Below, in pieces: positions 1 to 11,562 of a stretch of DNA of 64,000 nt. Position numbers and translations under genes: made by a program. Below the pieces are notes generated by a model. The model saw only the letters and a program-made list of their open reading frames with translations, was not told where the DNA came from and did no database searches. The stretch lies in NCBI GenBank assembly GCA_949710005.1, contig OX453286.1, forward strand, positions 3,391,201 through 3,455,200, in the 5' to 3' direction. The DNA is from Ricordea florida. Lineage: Eukaryota > Cnidaria > Anthozoa > Corallimorpharia > Ricordeidae. How positions within the stretch are numbered: the stretch's first letter is position 1; each line of letters begins with the position of its first letter.

Positions 1-206
1 TTGGGCAAACATTCGTAGTTCGTCTGGTTATGCGTCTCTAGTATAAAGACTGGCACACGCCGCATTATGCGTTCAGACGAACAACCTTTAGTAATGCGTC
101 GTTCAAGACGGATTACGAAGGGTAGTTCGTCTAGACGCATAGTGCGTCGTGTGCCCGTCTTTATACTAGAGACGCATAACCAGACGAACTACGAATGTTT
201 GCCAAA
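1..206. mobile_element. Palindromic MITE
   Basis: Bases 1-60 and about 148-206 are near-perfect reverse complements: both arms hold the gttcgtctggttatgcgtct stretch and its complement. The roughly 85-bp centre repeats gtcgtctag/atgcgtc words. No coding capacity was seen. The left end may lie outside the window, so target duplications cannot be judged. Confidence 0.7.
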
Positions 207-255
207 ATTCGTCCAGATGGATAATGCGTCCCTTAGTATAAAAACGCCAATGTAG

Positions 256-360
256 GTCAGTTATTGACCAAGCGTGAGGTCAAGATGGCTGCATATTATC
301 CGAGTTTTTTTTTGAGTTTTTATTGACTGAGAAGTAGTCGAAATGGATAAATAAATCTAA
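256..360 (+). repeat. Fragment of interspersed repeat (ttattgacc...ggtcaagatggctg)
   Basis: This segment shares its opening (ttattgacca, ggtcaagatggctgcatatt) and its later 'ttattgac..g..gtagtcga' stretch with 12349-12590, so both are copies of one family. It sits in the last intron of the partial ALT gene, upstream of the exon at 421. Confidence 0.6.
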
Positions 361-420
361 AAGAATGATTAATGAATAAAACTGAATGAATGAACTTTTA
401 ATTTTGTTTATTTTTTCCAG

Positions 421-529
421 GACAACCATTCTACCGTCTGAAGACGCAATGGGTGCCATGTTTGAAGACATAAAACGCTTTCATAAAGGTTTTATGAACA
501 AGTATAGGGATGCCAACGATAATAACTGA
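421..529 (+). CDS. Alanine aminotransferase paralogue, last exon only
   Basis: A polypyrimidine tract and cag acceptor at 418-420 open an exon that reads (phase 1) TTILPSED...FEDIKRFHKGFMNKY and stops with tga at 527-529. The last exon of the complete ALT gene at 19773-19887 has the same phase, motif (MTILPSEDK...FERLTKFHQEFMLKYN) and position relative to the stop, so this is the 3' end of a tandem ALT copy whose other exons lie left of the window. The segment belongs to the C-terminal small domain, which closes over the PLP active site in class I aminotransferases. A poly(A) signal follows at 623-628. It looks intact. Its sequence differs clearly from the second copy, so the duplication is not recent. 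Confidence 0.85.
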
Positions 530-2218
530 ATCTATCTGGCAGCACGGGAAAATTCCTGGGGCATGGTCTGTTTTTTCGTTACAGTGTACAACCTGTATTA
601 AGTATTGGGTTAAGAGACCTTTAATAAAACCTTTGATTTTTATTTATTGTAAAAATCACTTATCATAATGGTCAACAAGATATCATAAGGGACAGAGAGG
701 GACACTCCCAGTCCAGTCCTCGGGATATGAAAACACGGACACGGAAGTCTGTTTTCCTAGAGGTCTGGATGCGGCACTGGGATGCCCATAGCCATGGATG
801 CTCATGGCGTACCAAGTAGAACTCTTGTTTGTAAATTCTGCCTGAATAATTCATAATTTGAAAAACTGACACATATTTAAGAGTCGCCAGCGGCCATAAA
901 ATACAGATGGCGAGAAGGACTGGGTTACAGCAGGAGCCCATGGGTCATGGGCTCCTGGTTACAGTGGAGTCATGCGGACCTCTCGGAAAACCAACTTCCG
1001 TTTCTATAAATAACTTTATTGAAGTTTCCATATCCCAGCCGACGCCCTGAGTGTCCCTCTCTGTCCTTTATGTTCTCTTGTGGTCGACCACTCTATTAAA
1101 ATAGGGACCTTAAGCAAACAGGACGAGAACGTGAACGTAGACGACCGGAAGTTTGAAAAACGAACCTCGATACTACTGCGCATGCCCAATCGATCACGAG
1201 TCATCGTCCACATATCGTACAAGACGCCATTTGTAGCTATTTGCCATTTGTAGCTATTTGCCATTTGTAGCTACTAAGTAGAGGAAAACCAAAAAGCGAC
1301 AACTTGCTTAAAAGGCTTCGGATCGAGCTGAGAAGCGAGATGACAATAGAAAAGACAACAAGGCATTGAGGTGAGTCATTTTTATTGCAAAAATACCAAA
1401 ATTTCAGCTATAATGTCGATTACCGTTTTTCCCCATACAAACTTTATAAATTCAAACCGTTGTAACACAACACCACCACATACTGCAAGGCGAAGGTCAC
1501 GTTTCGCGAAACCAAACTCGGTCGCTATGTAATAGTAGATGTCGGCGGTAACCGTGTCACGTTTCGCGCGCTCAACGTTCGCATAAAGATTAAAAAAAAA
1601 ACTCCTCGCATTGTGAGCTTGGGCCGCCAGTGTGCTAAACTCGAGAAGCAGGAAGAAACTGTTTTGGCAATATTGTTACTGTTCTGTTTTTTGTTAATCG
1701 AAGCGTTACCAATTAAGTGATTCAACGTCTCATCCAATCATCTTATTGCATGCTGTGATTGTCTGTTTAATAGATTACGCCCCTTTTCTTTTCAATCACC
1801 GACTACTTTTTTCCATCGCTTCTGTCCCGCTATCGCCACGTTGTTAAAGCTCGCTATTTCTACGCTGCTGCTACCTTCTCAGGAGCGAGATCAAAGTAAG
1901 TCGCTTTTCGGATCCAATTTTCGGATCCAATTTGTTATATTCGCTTAGATTCATTACATTTGGTTTGTTACGATTTGTGTATTGTGAATTTCGACAACGT
2001 GATTGTAGACAGTATTATCTTACATAGGCTTTCTTTATCGTTTTCTTTGTAGTTCGAACCACAGACACAGACACAGCTACACAGTTACAATCACAGTCAC
2101 ACACACATCTTCTACTTATACCGCATATTCCGCCGTTTCGTTAACATCTCGTCTAATTCATCGTTTTCTTCAATAAAGACAATAAACATTTTGATCATTT
2201 GATTCCCTCACGTCGCCG
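530..2218. other. Intergenic: 3' UTR, then repeats; no gene recognised
   Basis: After the 3' UTR the stretch holds short low-complexity pieces: a 17-bp tandem repeat (ccatttgtagctatttg, about 2.8 copies, 1227-1274), a duplicated ttttcggatcc near 1912-1935 and CA-rich sequence at 2060-2110. A 'gagtgtccctctctgtcc' word near 1050 is partly complementary to 690-710. I saw no exon with family similarity on either strand. Confidence 0.5.
623..628 (+). promoter_or_regulatory. Poly(A) signal aataaa for the upstream ALT copy
   Basis: A canonical aataaa lies 94 bp after the tga at 527-529, followed by a T-rich stretch. It is the first such hexamer after the stop codon, so it is the likely 3' end signal of this transcript. 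Confidence 0.55.
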
Positions 2219-2553
2219 TCAATATCTTAGCCTACGTGTAGCCGCACCCTCCCCCCGAAGGAAAAAAACGGGAGGAGGGAACGTCTACGAAAACCTGACA
2301 CAAATCGTGTTATGTGACGTCACTCTAATTTATGCAAACGTATGTCTCAGCACTTTCCCCGATTGTGTAAACAATGGTATCACGTTCCTATTCTTTCGAA
2401 CACATTTGCAATTTAATGGCCGTTTACAATTGTGCTCTTTTGTCGACAAGGATTATGAGAGGTATTTGGTTAAGAGCAGAAGGAAAACTATGTTTGATGT
2501 AAGTCTAGCGCTTGAGAATTTAGCAAGTTAATTGTAAAGCTATAGAAAAGCCC

Positions 2554-3106
2554 TCGTCGACTTTGGTGATATCAAACAAAGAAACCATTTTCTGGGATAC
2601 TTGCGTTTACAAAGGCGATAGATTTAGACAAAGATCTATCCTGGACTTACGAACTCACTACAAGCCGACAGAAACATTTCAGTACACACATTTCGCTTCC
2701 TGCCACCCACCAGGGGTCAGTAAAGGCTTCATCAAAGGCGAAGCACTTAGGCTGCTTCGAACTAACTCTTCAAAAAATACTTTTGAAGTGAATATTGTAG
2801 CATTCAGATCACGCCTTTACACGAGAGGTTATTCTGATATTCTGGTGAATAAAGTCCTCTCAGAAGTGAAATTCGAAGAGAGAAAGTCGGCTCTTCAACA
2901 AAATAAACGAACCCACAAGATAATTCTTCCTTTTGTCACACAATACCACCCAACGGTGCCTATTTTAAAAAAAAATCTTATTGAAAAAATGGCATTTAAT
3001 ACAGGATCAACCTTTACTAAGTGAGATATACAAAGAGCCTCCCATCATATTGTACAAAAGAGGAAAATCGCTCAAGGACATACTCGTGAGACCCAAACTC
3101 CAAAGG
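2554..3106 (+). pseudogene. Penelope-like reverse transcriptase fragment
   Basis: The translation contains the post-palm region typical of PLE reverse transcriptases: FWDTCVYKGDRF, THYKPTETFQYTHFASCHPP, KGEALRLLRTNS, SEVKFEERKSAL and ILPFVTQYHP. Similarity continues in the next frame from about 2981 (KKWHLIQDQPLLSEI, YKRGKSLKDILV), so one extra base in the A-run near 2985 breaks the frame. The catalytic palm motifs A-C and any GIY-YIG domain are absent. It is a dead fragment inside the element at 2228-3561, transcribed away from the helicase piece. The family is assigned from the motif string, not from a database search. Confidence 0.8.
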
Positions 3107-3148
3107 CAAAGAAACTGTACACTTGTGAAACCAAAGAGCAGAGGTCAT

Positions 3149-3262
3149 CAACGGTATCGCTTGAAATATTATCGACTTCCCGGAACCGGTTGGTAGAGAA
3201 ACGAAGATATCCTTCCTTTCAAGAAACAAATCGATGGCTTTCTGCTGTTCTCCATGAAATTT
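3149..3262 (-). pseudogene. RecQ-like DEAD/DEAH helicase fragment (Walker A)
   Basis: On the minus strand this 38-codon stretch reads QQKAIDLFLERKDIFVSLP followed by TGSGKSIIFQAIP. That is the Q-motif-like lead-in and motif I (Walker A, TGSGKS) of RecQ-family helicases. No motif II (DExH) or later motif follows, because the frame runs into the neighbouring PLE-derived sequence. It is thus a captured or remnant fragment of about 40 codons. RecQ-like helicases occur in hosts and in some transposons, so the donor cannot be named from this piece. Confidence 0.65.
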
Positions 3263-3570
3263 CTCTATTCCGAGAGCCGCTCAAGAAAAATTCAAAGCCG
3301 CGATATAGCTCGGACAGCTCGTTGTTGTGCGAGAACACGGTTAGCCCGGCATTTTCTTTTATGGTTCTCACGAGACTATCACAGACTTAAGCCAATCAGA
3401 GTTCATGTAAGTATTGAGAAAATGGCTCACCAATGAAAAAGTACTACACATTTTCTTGCTAAAGGGTGACGTCACAGAACACGATTTGTGTCAGGTTTTC
3501 GTAGACGTTCCCTCCTCCCGTTTTTTTCCTTCGGGGGGAGGGTGCGGCTACACGTAGGCTATCAATATCT

Positions 3571-4286
3571 GTGCGTTCATTACTTCAAGCTCCTGATTTT
3601 TCTCCCTTGTTCTACCCGACTACACGTGGCTTCGATTTGGAAAGTCACAAATATGGAAAGCAAAGTTCGAATAAAAAATCACTCCTAGATTGACGACATG
3701 TGCAGGTGTTAGAGCTTCTAAGGGAGAGATAGATGACCATAGATATCCTGGAGATTTTGTAGCCTTCGGCGACTTTTGAGGGGGAGGGGGGGGGCTTACG
3801 AAATCATGTTATTGTCAGGCTGTCATGCCTCGACATCGGGTTCGTATCACAATGCGCGCATGTCAAAGTAAAAAATTTCTCGCATCTTCACGTGCTTTGC
3901 AGTTGTGGGTGTTCGTTGCTCGGCTTTTTTTTTCGCTGTTTTCCCAAAGGTAAGTGAAGTTGTGGTGATTTATTCGAAGTATTACTTGCAAAGATGACTA
4001 AAGCTACTTATCAGAAAGCTGTGTACTGGTGTGTCTTATAGGAAACAGGCGCTGCAATTTGTCAACTCAGCTATTTTTCACAGGAGATTCAAGTTCTCTC
4101 TTCGGAACAAAGCTGAGAGACTCGTCTATTATATTGATAAGAAGAATGCAGATTATATTTTAATTTGCTGAGTGAGTATTGGGTTGTTCCGCTACTCTGG
4201 GGTTCTCGTCCAAATTGGGCGGTTATAAAGTCCGAAATTAATTCCGCTAACATTCGTTACCTTGAACGAATTTATTTGGGACAAAC
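3571..4286. other. Intergenic, possible 5' noncoding exon of ALT
   Basis: This stretch has a G-run near 3781-3793. A possible untranslated first exon lies around 3893-3951: a cag acceptor-like site precedes it and the strong donor aaag|gtaagtgaag closes it at 3951. It would be spliced to a 5' UTR exon before the ALT start at 5721. This is suggestive only; no TATA box or other core promoter element was identified. Confidence 0.25.
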
Positions 4287-4528
4287 TGGGTAAGATTTCC
4301 TCACAGGTCCCTACTTCATTATGCATGCTGTAGTTGAATTGTCTTGGGAAGTGCGCGTGCAAACGTTTCTGAGAACGAAACGTACGGCTACATCTTGCAT
4401 AATGAAGTAGGGACCTGTGTAGTCTCCCTCGCAGCCGTTTTTTGGATGTCACGCAACGTTGGGTGAGCGTTGCGTGACATCCAAAAAACGGCTGCGAGGG
4501 AGACTAGGACCTGTGGGGAAATCATTCC
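4287..4528. mobile_element. MITE family A (cacaggtccctacttcatta), interrupted
   Basis: The ends gatttcctcacaggtcccta and the complement of gatttccccacaggtcc form TIRs with cttcattatgca just inside. Other copies are at 41990-42155, 42190-42320 and, as a partial copy, 57325-57392. The right TIR of this copy is split by the palindromic element at 4420-4506, which dates A as the older insertion. Confidence 0.7.
4420..4506. mobile_element. 87-bp near-perfect palindromic MITE with 9-bp TSD, nested
   Basis: The two arms (tagtctccctcgcagccg and its complement) pair almost without mismatch to a 9-base centre, so the strand can fold as one long hairpin. The bases ggacctgtg occur on both sides (4411-4419 and 4507-4515) as a 9-bp TSD cut out of the host MITE, so the boundaries are exact. 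It has no coding capacity. TSD length suggests mobilisation by a Mutator-like transposase. Confidence 0.8.
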
Positions 4529-4659
4529 ATAAACTGCACTGGGGTGAAAAGGAATGATTCAAAGCATAACCTTAGGGCCAAAGTGTTATCGGATCCAAGA
4601 TGTACAGTAACTTTAGCTAATATAATGTGAGTTAAATTACAATTGACCGTTGCGTTACA

Positions 4660-5250
4660 TCACAGGGGTGGTCACGCAACAAAACAAGCAGTGCATTAAA
4701 CTTATGTAAATTTTACCAAATGTTATTGTTAGGTTACACTTTGGTAACTGATAATGTTGGTAAAAGGTAATTTTTACGAGTTGACCACAAATACATAAGC
4801 ATGTTGAGTTATGCAAGTTGCTGAAAGCACCCCACAAGTCCCACTTTCCCTGATTATTTCTGGGCAGTCAGTACAATATAAAATATTATTTTTACCACAA
4901 TTGCTACTAATCTCGCAATCTGATTGGCTAAGTTGCCATTGTTTATAAGAGTCTTGACAATGCTGCTCGTGTAAATGTGTCACGCAATGCAGTAGTCAAG
5001 AAACACTTATTTTGAAAGTAAACCAATCAGATTGTGAGAAAGTTTTATATAATGCTTGCTCTTTCTTTGTGTCGCGATCATGGTCACGCTCTAAAAAAAA
5101 AAATTTGCTTTGACGTTGATATTGTGGTAAAAAACAAATCGAATGTGGTTTAGCATTGTCTGTAAACCACATTCGATTTGTTAATTTTACTAGAGATCGA
5201 ATGCACTTTACTAATCCATGTTTACTAGTAGTACTAAGAATATGTTTGTT
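4660..5250. mobile_element. TIR repeat family B, copy 1
   Basis: The segment shares, in the same order, 'ctcgcaatctgattggcta', 'agagtc.tgacaatgctgct', 'aaaccaatcagattg' and 'gctctttctttgtgtc' with 42415-42835. It ends in a palindrome around cgaatgtggtttagcattg / aaaccacattcgatttg (about 5130-5185). Both copies of family B lie just downstream of copies of MITE family A. Confidence 0.65.
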
Positions 5251-5720
5251 CAATACTAAGGTAATTCTATGACAAGTATGACTTCAAGTGTCCACATCCG
5301 TTTTCTCCCATGGTTATTATTTCAAATCTTTTTCAGTGATGATGGCTGAAGAATAACACGATACAAGACTCAAACTGGTAAAAAAGAAAGAGCTAAGTCG
5401 GGTGTCAGAAACGGTGAGCCATAAAGTACTCTTCCCATAGTAAAAATGGAAAAGACTAGTGTGAAACTGCATAGCTGAGAAGATATTTGACTTGTATTCT
5501 GGGAAAAGGAGACAAGAATCGTTTAACCTCATCTCTCTGAAGACGCATTTTTTTTAAGCTAATGCCGTCGTCCCAGGTTGTTTTGCCTCACGTCAGTCAC
5601 ATCCACAACAGCCACACAAAATATCATGTCAGTATGTAAATTTGTCAGTTGATTTAGTCACGTTTCATTTCTTCTGAAGGGCATCTTCAATTTGACTGCT
5701 TCGTACGACGCACAGCCATC
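5250..5720 (+). other. Region upstream of the ALT start codon
   Basis: It holds the 5' UTR side of ALT. A possible acceptor (ttcttctgaag|ggcatc) lies about 40 bp before the ATG at 5721, which would fit a spliced 5' leader. There is no conspicuous core promoter. Confidence 0.3.
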
Positions 5721-7532
5721 ATGCAGGTTCTAACAGAACACACCATAAACCCAGCTTACAAGAGAATCAAATATGGAGTCCGAGGGTGGCTAGAAAAGCG
5801 CTCTTATGAAATTATAGATGAAATTGCACAAGTGAGTTTATGTCAGGTATTAGAACGGTGATCAATTTAGCATGGTAAGGTTTAAAGCAGGATTCAGGAT
5901 TTATTTATTTAATCGTAAGGTAAAACAAATCACATCACGATACTGGTGCAACGCTCGAACCAACTGAGCTATGAAGCTAACTGTTGTGTGTTCGTAATGT
6001 ACCCGTAGAGAATGAAGAAAAGAATGTGAAGATATGGAAATTTCATATATGTGAGCTGCGGAAGAAAAATTTTTTGTTATCGAAAGACATATATATGTTG
6101 TTCAATCTTTTCCTTGGTTCAAATTTTATTTTCTTTTGTTTTCCGGTATGGTGATTTATGATAATGAGTTTGAAACAAAGCAAAATAAAATTTAAACCGA
6201 GGATAAAATTGAACTACAACATATATATCTATATAAATAAAAAGGAATACATATACATATACATCTTGAATGAATTCGCTTGTTTCACATAATGATCTCC
6301 TTGGGCTTGATTTACCATGTTCACTCGAGCGCACAGCTTGAAGCTACTGTACTTAGATTTTGTGAAATGATGACTGAAGATGGTACATTTTGACCCTGGA
6401 GCATTTGTGAAAGACGTTTTTAGCACTGTCAGGCAAAAGCAGGAGAAAGTAAATATTATTTTAATTATTTTTTGCTTTACACGTGACATAGTTCTAAATA
6501 TTTTTCATTGGTGAGGTCAAATGATGAACCCACTCTTTACAGTTGGGTTTAGCAGGAGTCCACTGCTGGTCTAGGTGAAGCCATGAAGTCTAGGTGACTC
6601 AACTTCATTTGATTTAAAAAGTCGTCGTATGTAGATAATAGTGTCAAATAGTTTTTGTAAATGTTTAATTGAATAGTTCTTTTCAAGTAGACTTGAAGAG
6701 CTGAATAAATTGGCCTTGAAAGCCCCTTTCGTGTAATGTCAGTAAAATATATATGCACATGTGGCTGAGAAAGGACTCAGGGTCCGAAATTAACTTTTTT
6801 AGGCAGGCGCCAATTGGCGACTGGAATTTTTTTTTCAGTCGCCATGTGGAAAAATGTGGTCGCCAAAAAGCGTCAATAAAATTTTTCCTTTGCAGCGAAA
6901 CACAAGCCACAATTTTTGGTCGCCAATTTTTCTTTTAAGAATCAGAACGAAGAGAACGTGTTTGATCTCCGCAAAGGACCAGGGAGGCAGAATTATATAA
7001 ACAGTTTCCGTCTCCGGTTAAAGTCAATGCCACGGGCTCAGTTGCCGGCAAAATATTTGCAATCGATGTAACCATGAATCAAACCAGTGCTGAAATCATC
7101 TTTAGACCACTTTGAGAGATCCACATTTCCACCTTTTGACGCCCAGAGAATATCTAAATCTTCAACTAATTTCTTCGCGGGTGTGCCGTCTCCACTTTGT
7201 AATAAATTACGGAAAGATTTCAGAACATCTTTGGACACCACATCGCCTGAGTAAATATTCATGACGAAACAACCTACGTGGCCTCTTGCGCCCGCAATAC
7301 TTATGTTATCGGAAACCGCTGAAAAAACATCGCGGCGAAGCTTCGCACTGATCGTAGCTGTGAAACGTTGTGGTAGATTTATAATAACAGGAAAATCGGT
7401 TTTATACTTCAAGAGCAGCGGAAAGATAAAAAGTAAGTGACCAATTAGCGGGCGGCTTTCAATTTTATTTTAATTGATTTGGCTGAAAATCAAAGTTATT
7501 GTTTGTGTAATTATCGTGGCATGAAATAGTTC

Positions 7533-7573
<41 letters not shown>

Positions 7574-9500
7574 ACAAAATTTTTAGTCGCATTGGCGACC
7601 AGGAAAGCGCAATTTCGGACCCTGGGACTGGATGAATTATAAAAAAGTTTACATCTTCGTATGACAGTAATTGTATTATGGCCCTTTTAAAAAAAAATTG
7701 AGTCCACTTTGTTTGATTGCATGTATTTTCGTGGGCAGGGAGTTGCCAAACCGTTCTCTGAAGTTATTATTCATTTTGGTAATCCTCAAGGAATGGGCCA
7801 ACCGCCGGTGACATTTTACAGACAGGTTAGTGCAAATATATGATTAATAATAATAATAATAATATTAATAATAATGATGATGATGATGATGATAATTATA
7901 ATATTTCGTCAGGAAGCTTCGCTCATCTATGCGTGGTTTTCTGGGTGGCCTGGATTCTATGAAATTAGAACTGGACACAATCATTGACAACCTCTACAGA
8001 ACAGACGTAGTGAGTGAGCAGATCGAAAACTGACATAAGCTGATCAATCACAGTACAACTGAGTCTTTACACTACGGCATTACTGATATAAGGCCAATAA
8101 CATCACGGCTTAAACGACCAATCACAAAGTTGAAGAGAGACATAAGTCACTTGACACTGATGATGACTTCCGCTCAGATTGTCGAAACGTCATCAACAAC
8201 AGTTCTAGCCATTCAATTCTCAAAGTTTGAAAACTTCTTTAAGTAGCACATTGGGAAGACTTAAACAAAGCTTTAAAACTCTTTCTTTGCAGTTCTACAA
8301 ATACCTAACTTAGTTTTATTCTGAGAGTGCCACTCACTCCCTTATATACGGTGGCCCACGACTGTCACGGCAAAATAAAAAAGCTCAGGGATTTTTTGGT
8401 TTTGCCGTGAGGGTTTTGGTTTTTCCGTTAGCTTTTTGGTTTTGCCGTGAAAATTGTGGGCCACCATACGTTTTGGAAAGTAACTATGGGGAATTCTGTG
8501 TTGAATCGATTATTTTTCTTTGAGTCGATAGCTAGTTTCTTAATGCTTATTTAAAAGATATGCTGCATATCGACAGAAAGCCAAAAGACTTGAAACGTGT
8601 AACTCACGCTCACAGCTTGTCTATATTCAATGTTTTCCAAGTACCATATTTTCAAAACTGCTTTCCCAAGTCATTGAGCTTGTTGACACTGGCCTGCTTT
8701 TATGGCGTATCTTAAACAACTGGCATTTGCAAGAACGACGTGTCCGCCACGTTCTGACCAAAGGCGCCTATTTTCCAGTAAGTACGTCACACTGCTGAAG
8801 CCAGTTTGATTGGTTAATTAAGTTTCTCTTGTTTTCCAAATATGGCAGTTGGCAGATTAAAAGAGGACAAGCCGTGGTCACATGGTTTAAGACATTCGGA
8901 GGCAGTTTCTGGCTTCTGATATTGATTAATTCTGATTCTGTTGCGTTCACAGGTATTGGCACTGTTACTGTACCCCAAAATATTTGATGAACCTAAGTTA
9001 CCTCAAGATGTTAAAGACAGAGCGAATAGGATACTTGATAGCACAGCTGGACGAACAATAAGTAAATACATTTAAGCATGGCTTTGTAACAAACCTTGCA
9101 TTAATATGAGAAAAATGTATTTTATGGAAGAGTTACAGGAAAACTTGAAAAAAAAAAAAAAAAAAAACGAAAAAAAAAGTTCTCCTACGCCCTTACTAGT
9201 TGGGCGCACGCACTACCACTGAGTTACAGGAGACTCCGTGGGGGCAAGGCCATTAAACTAGGTTCATGGGAAAAAACATCCTGTATACTGATGGGGTTTG
9301 AATGTCATTTGCATTTGTTTGTGTATAGAGGATCTTGTATGAGGGCATGAAAAGACGAAGTTTACTTTTGAGTGCAACGGCACCTTGTTTTAAAACCAGC
9401 GCGGCAAGGGAGTAAATATTACCGTGGAAACGAAGTAATAATAATAATAATAATAAAAACAATAATAATAATAATTTTAATGATAATGATGTTGATGTTG

Positions 9501-9551
<51 letters not shown>

Positions 9552-9654
9552 GAATTGGGTTACTAAATGAAAACACACATGATTCCCTGCAACTCTGAGT
9601 TTCGTGCTTACGCACTCATCAGGCAGATTTAATGAAGAAAAACCCTATCAGCTA

Positions 9655-9695
<41 letters not shown>

Positions 9696-11529
9696 TATGT
9701 TAAAATTATTATTATATTAAAAATATATATATATATTTATATATATATATATTTTTATATTAAAATTATTATTATATTAAAAATATATATATATATATAT
9801 ACTAGCTGATAGGGTTTTTCTTCATTAAATCTGCCTGATGAGTGCGTAAGCACGAAACTCAGAGTTGCAGGGAATCATGTGTGTTTTCATTTAGTAACCC
9901 AATTCTATATACCGCTCTACACAAATGTGTATTGAGCACTATTCAGCAGTGTTTTCTACAACTTCTCACGATTAATAATAATAATAATAATAATAAAAAT
10001 AACACCACCTTGATCAAAAGAGTGCTCTGAGCTTAGCTTTGTCGTAATTTGTTGCAATACTGAACAGGTCCAAAAAAGACAAATACGACCCAGGATGCGG
10101 TAGAATCAAAAACTTGGGTAGCATGCGCATGAACAACTACTGTATACCCATTTTTTAGGTTCTTATACTGCAGTTGAAGGTATCAAAAGCGCACGTGAGG
10201 ATATCGCCAGTTTCATATCCCGAAGAGATGGCTATGCTGCAAACAGTGACAATATCTTTCTGACAAACGGTGGTGCCGAAGCAATCGAGGTAAAACACGT
10301 CCATGTCGGGAGGGCACTGGGCACAAGCTGCATGCAGAAGAGCGTGAATCAGCAAACGCTGTGCATAAGACTGCGGGCGAATTAATTGAAATTGACATAA
10401 TCTATGTTCCAACTCCCGATATGGATGTAGGGATTCCATGTTATTTGAATGAGTCCTCAATAACTTGACAGTTTCGAGAAGTTTCCTGAATTTTGTAAAG
10501 AGCCCTTGGGTTGGGGGGAGGGATCAATATAATTATCTGGGCAACTGTGCATCTACCCCTCCCCTGATCCAACAAGTTATAATAAGTGAAGACGTTAGTG
10601 TTAATGTTCGGTTAGGGGAGGGGTAGGTACATTGATCTGGGGGAAGTAGGGTGGGAAGGTATACGTTCCCATGTTCCAATAACCTTTTTGCATTTTCTCC
10701 CTTGTTTCTCATTACTAAAACCACTTGTTCCCTACTTTTTGTTCCCTTGTTTTCAACAATTTAATCACAGATAACCTAGTTCCCTGATAGTAAATGCATC
10801 TGGGTGAAAAGAGTCTTTTAAAAGATTTGGCGCTAACAAGATGCTGTCATGTTTTCGGGGTGCAGATTCTGATTGGAGCAATTCAGACACATACAAACGA
10901 AGGAAGTGGTCGAGCTGGTGTGATGATACCCATCCCAGGATACAGCATGTATCAAGCTAGACTTTTACAGCACAATTCGTTTCAGGTAAATTGTCAAAAA
11001 TATTAGGGTGGCCTTCTGTTGTCTATTCAATAGAAACAAGAGAAAAGGAGGAAAGAGAACATAACCCTGTCTGATATGATAAGGGGACAGAATCTATTTT
11101 TAGCGCAGAATCTGTTTATATCTTGTTCCATGGCTACGCGGTTTCCCAATACCGCAAGTGAAAAGTCGAGGTCTCTTATCTCATTTTCTCTTGATAGAAA
11201 CCTTGAGAAGTTAAATCCCTAAAACCTTCATTTTACTTTATGTGAACACCAACGTTTGGCACAGTCCAATTGACCGAAAAAATCTTGTTGTAGACAGATT
11301 CTTAAACGCCTTCTAGTAGCTAATCGTGAGTGATGCTCAACCCTTTCTCGCCGAAATGAAAATGGGAACCAAATTGAAAGAAAAATGCTATCCGCCTACG
11401 GTACCGCAGGAAAAGCGTGTTTTTACCAGTGCTATACTCGGCGTCGCAAAATCCGTCTCATTTTAATACCTTTGAATTTTAAAATTTCACTTTATCTTTT
11501 GAAGAACGAAATTTATTATTATTATTATA

Positions 11530-11562
<33 letters not shown>

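Larger units (their letters stand above)
2228..3561. mobile_element. TIR element with 9-bp TSD carrying PLE and helicase fragments
   Basis: The two ends are inverted repeats of about 95 bp (2228-2325 and 3467-3561) starting tagcctacgtgtagccgcac. The 9 bases outside each end are identical (tcaatatct, 2219-2227 and 3562-3570), a perfect target-site duplication that defines the element exactly. A 9-bp TSD with long TIRs is typical of Mutator-like elements. The interior encodes no recognisable transposase. It holds a piece of Penelope-like reverse transcriptase (2554-3106, plus) beside a piece of RecQ-like helicase (3149-3262, minus). It is therefore a non-autonomous, composite element. The superfamily call rests on TSD length and TIR length only. 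Confidence 0.8.
9549..9908. mobile_element. Palindromic element with a hammerhead motif on each arm
   Basis: Arms of about 112 bp (9549-9660 and 9797-9908) are essentially perfect inverted repeats, separated by about 135 bp of (AT)n and 'aaaattattattatatt' repeats. Each arm contains a complete hammerhead-like core pointing outward (9587-9626 minus, 9831-9870 plus). The right flank has cgctctacaca...tgtattgagcac, the complement of a stretch beside the similar palindrome at 31769-31959, so the two belong to one family. PLE terminal repeats with hammerheads are known; this is most likely a PLE terminal-repeat derivative. Confidence 0.75.

Noticed and set aside
9253-9615. 120-codon leucine-rich ORF on the minus strand
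   Set aside because: It runs through the (AAT)n microsatellite and one arm of the ribozyme palindrome; there is no coding signal.
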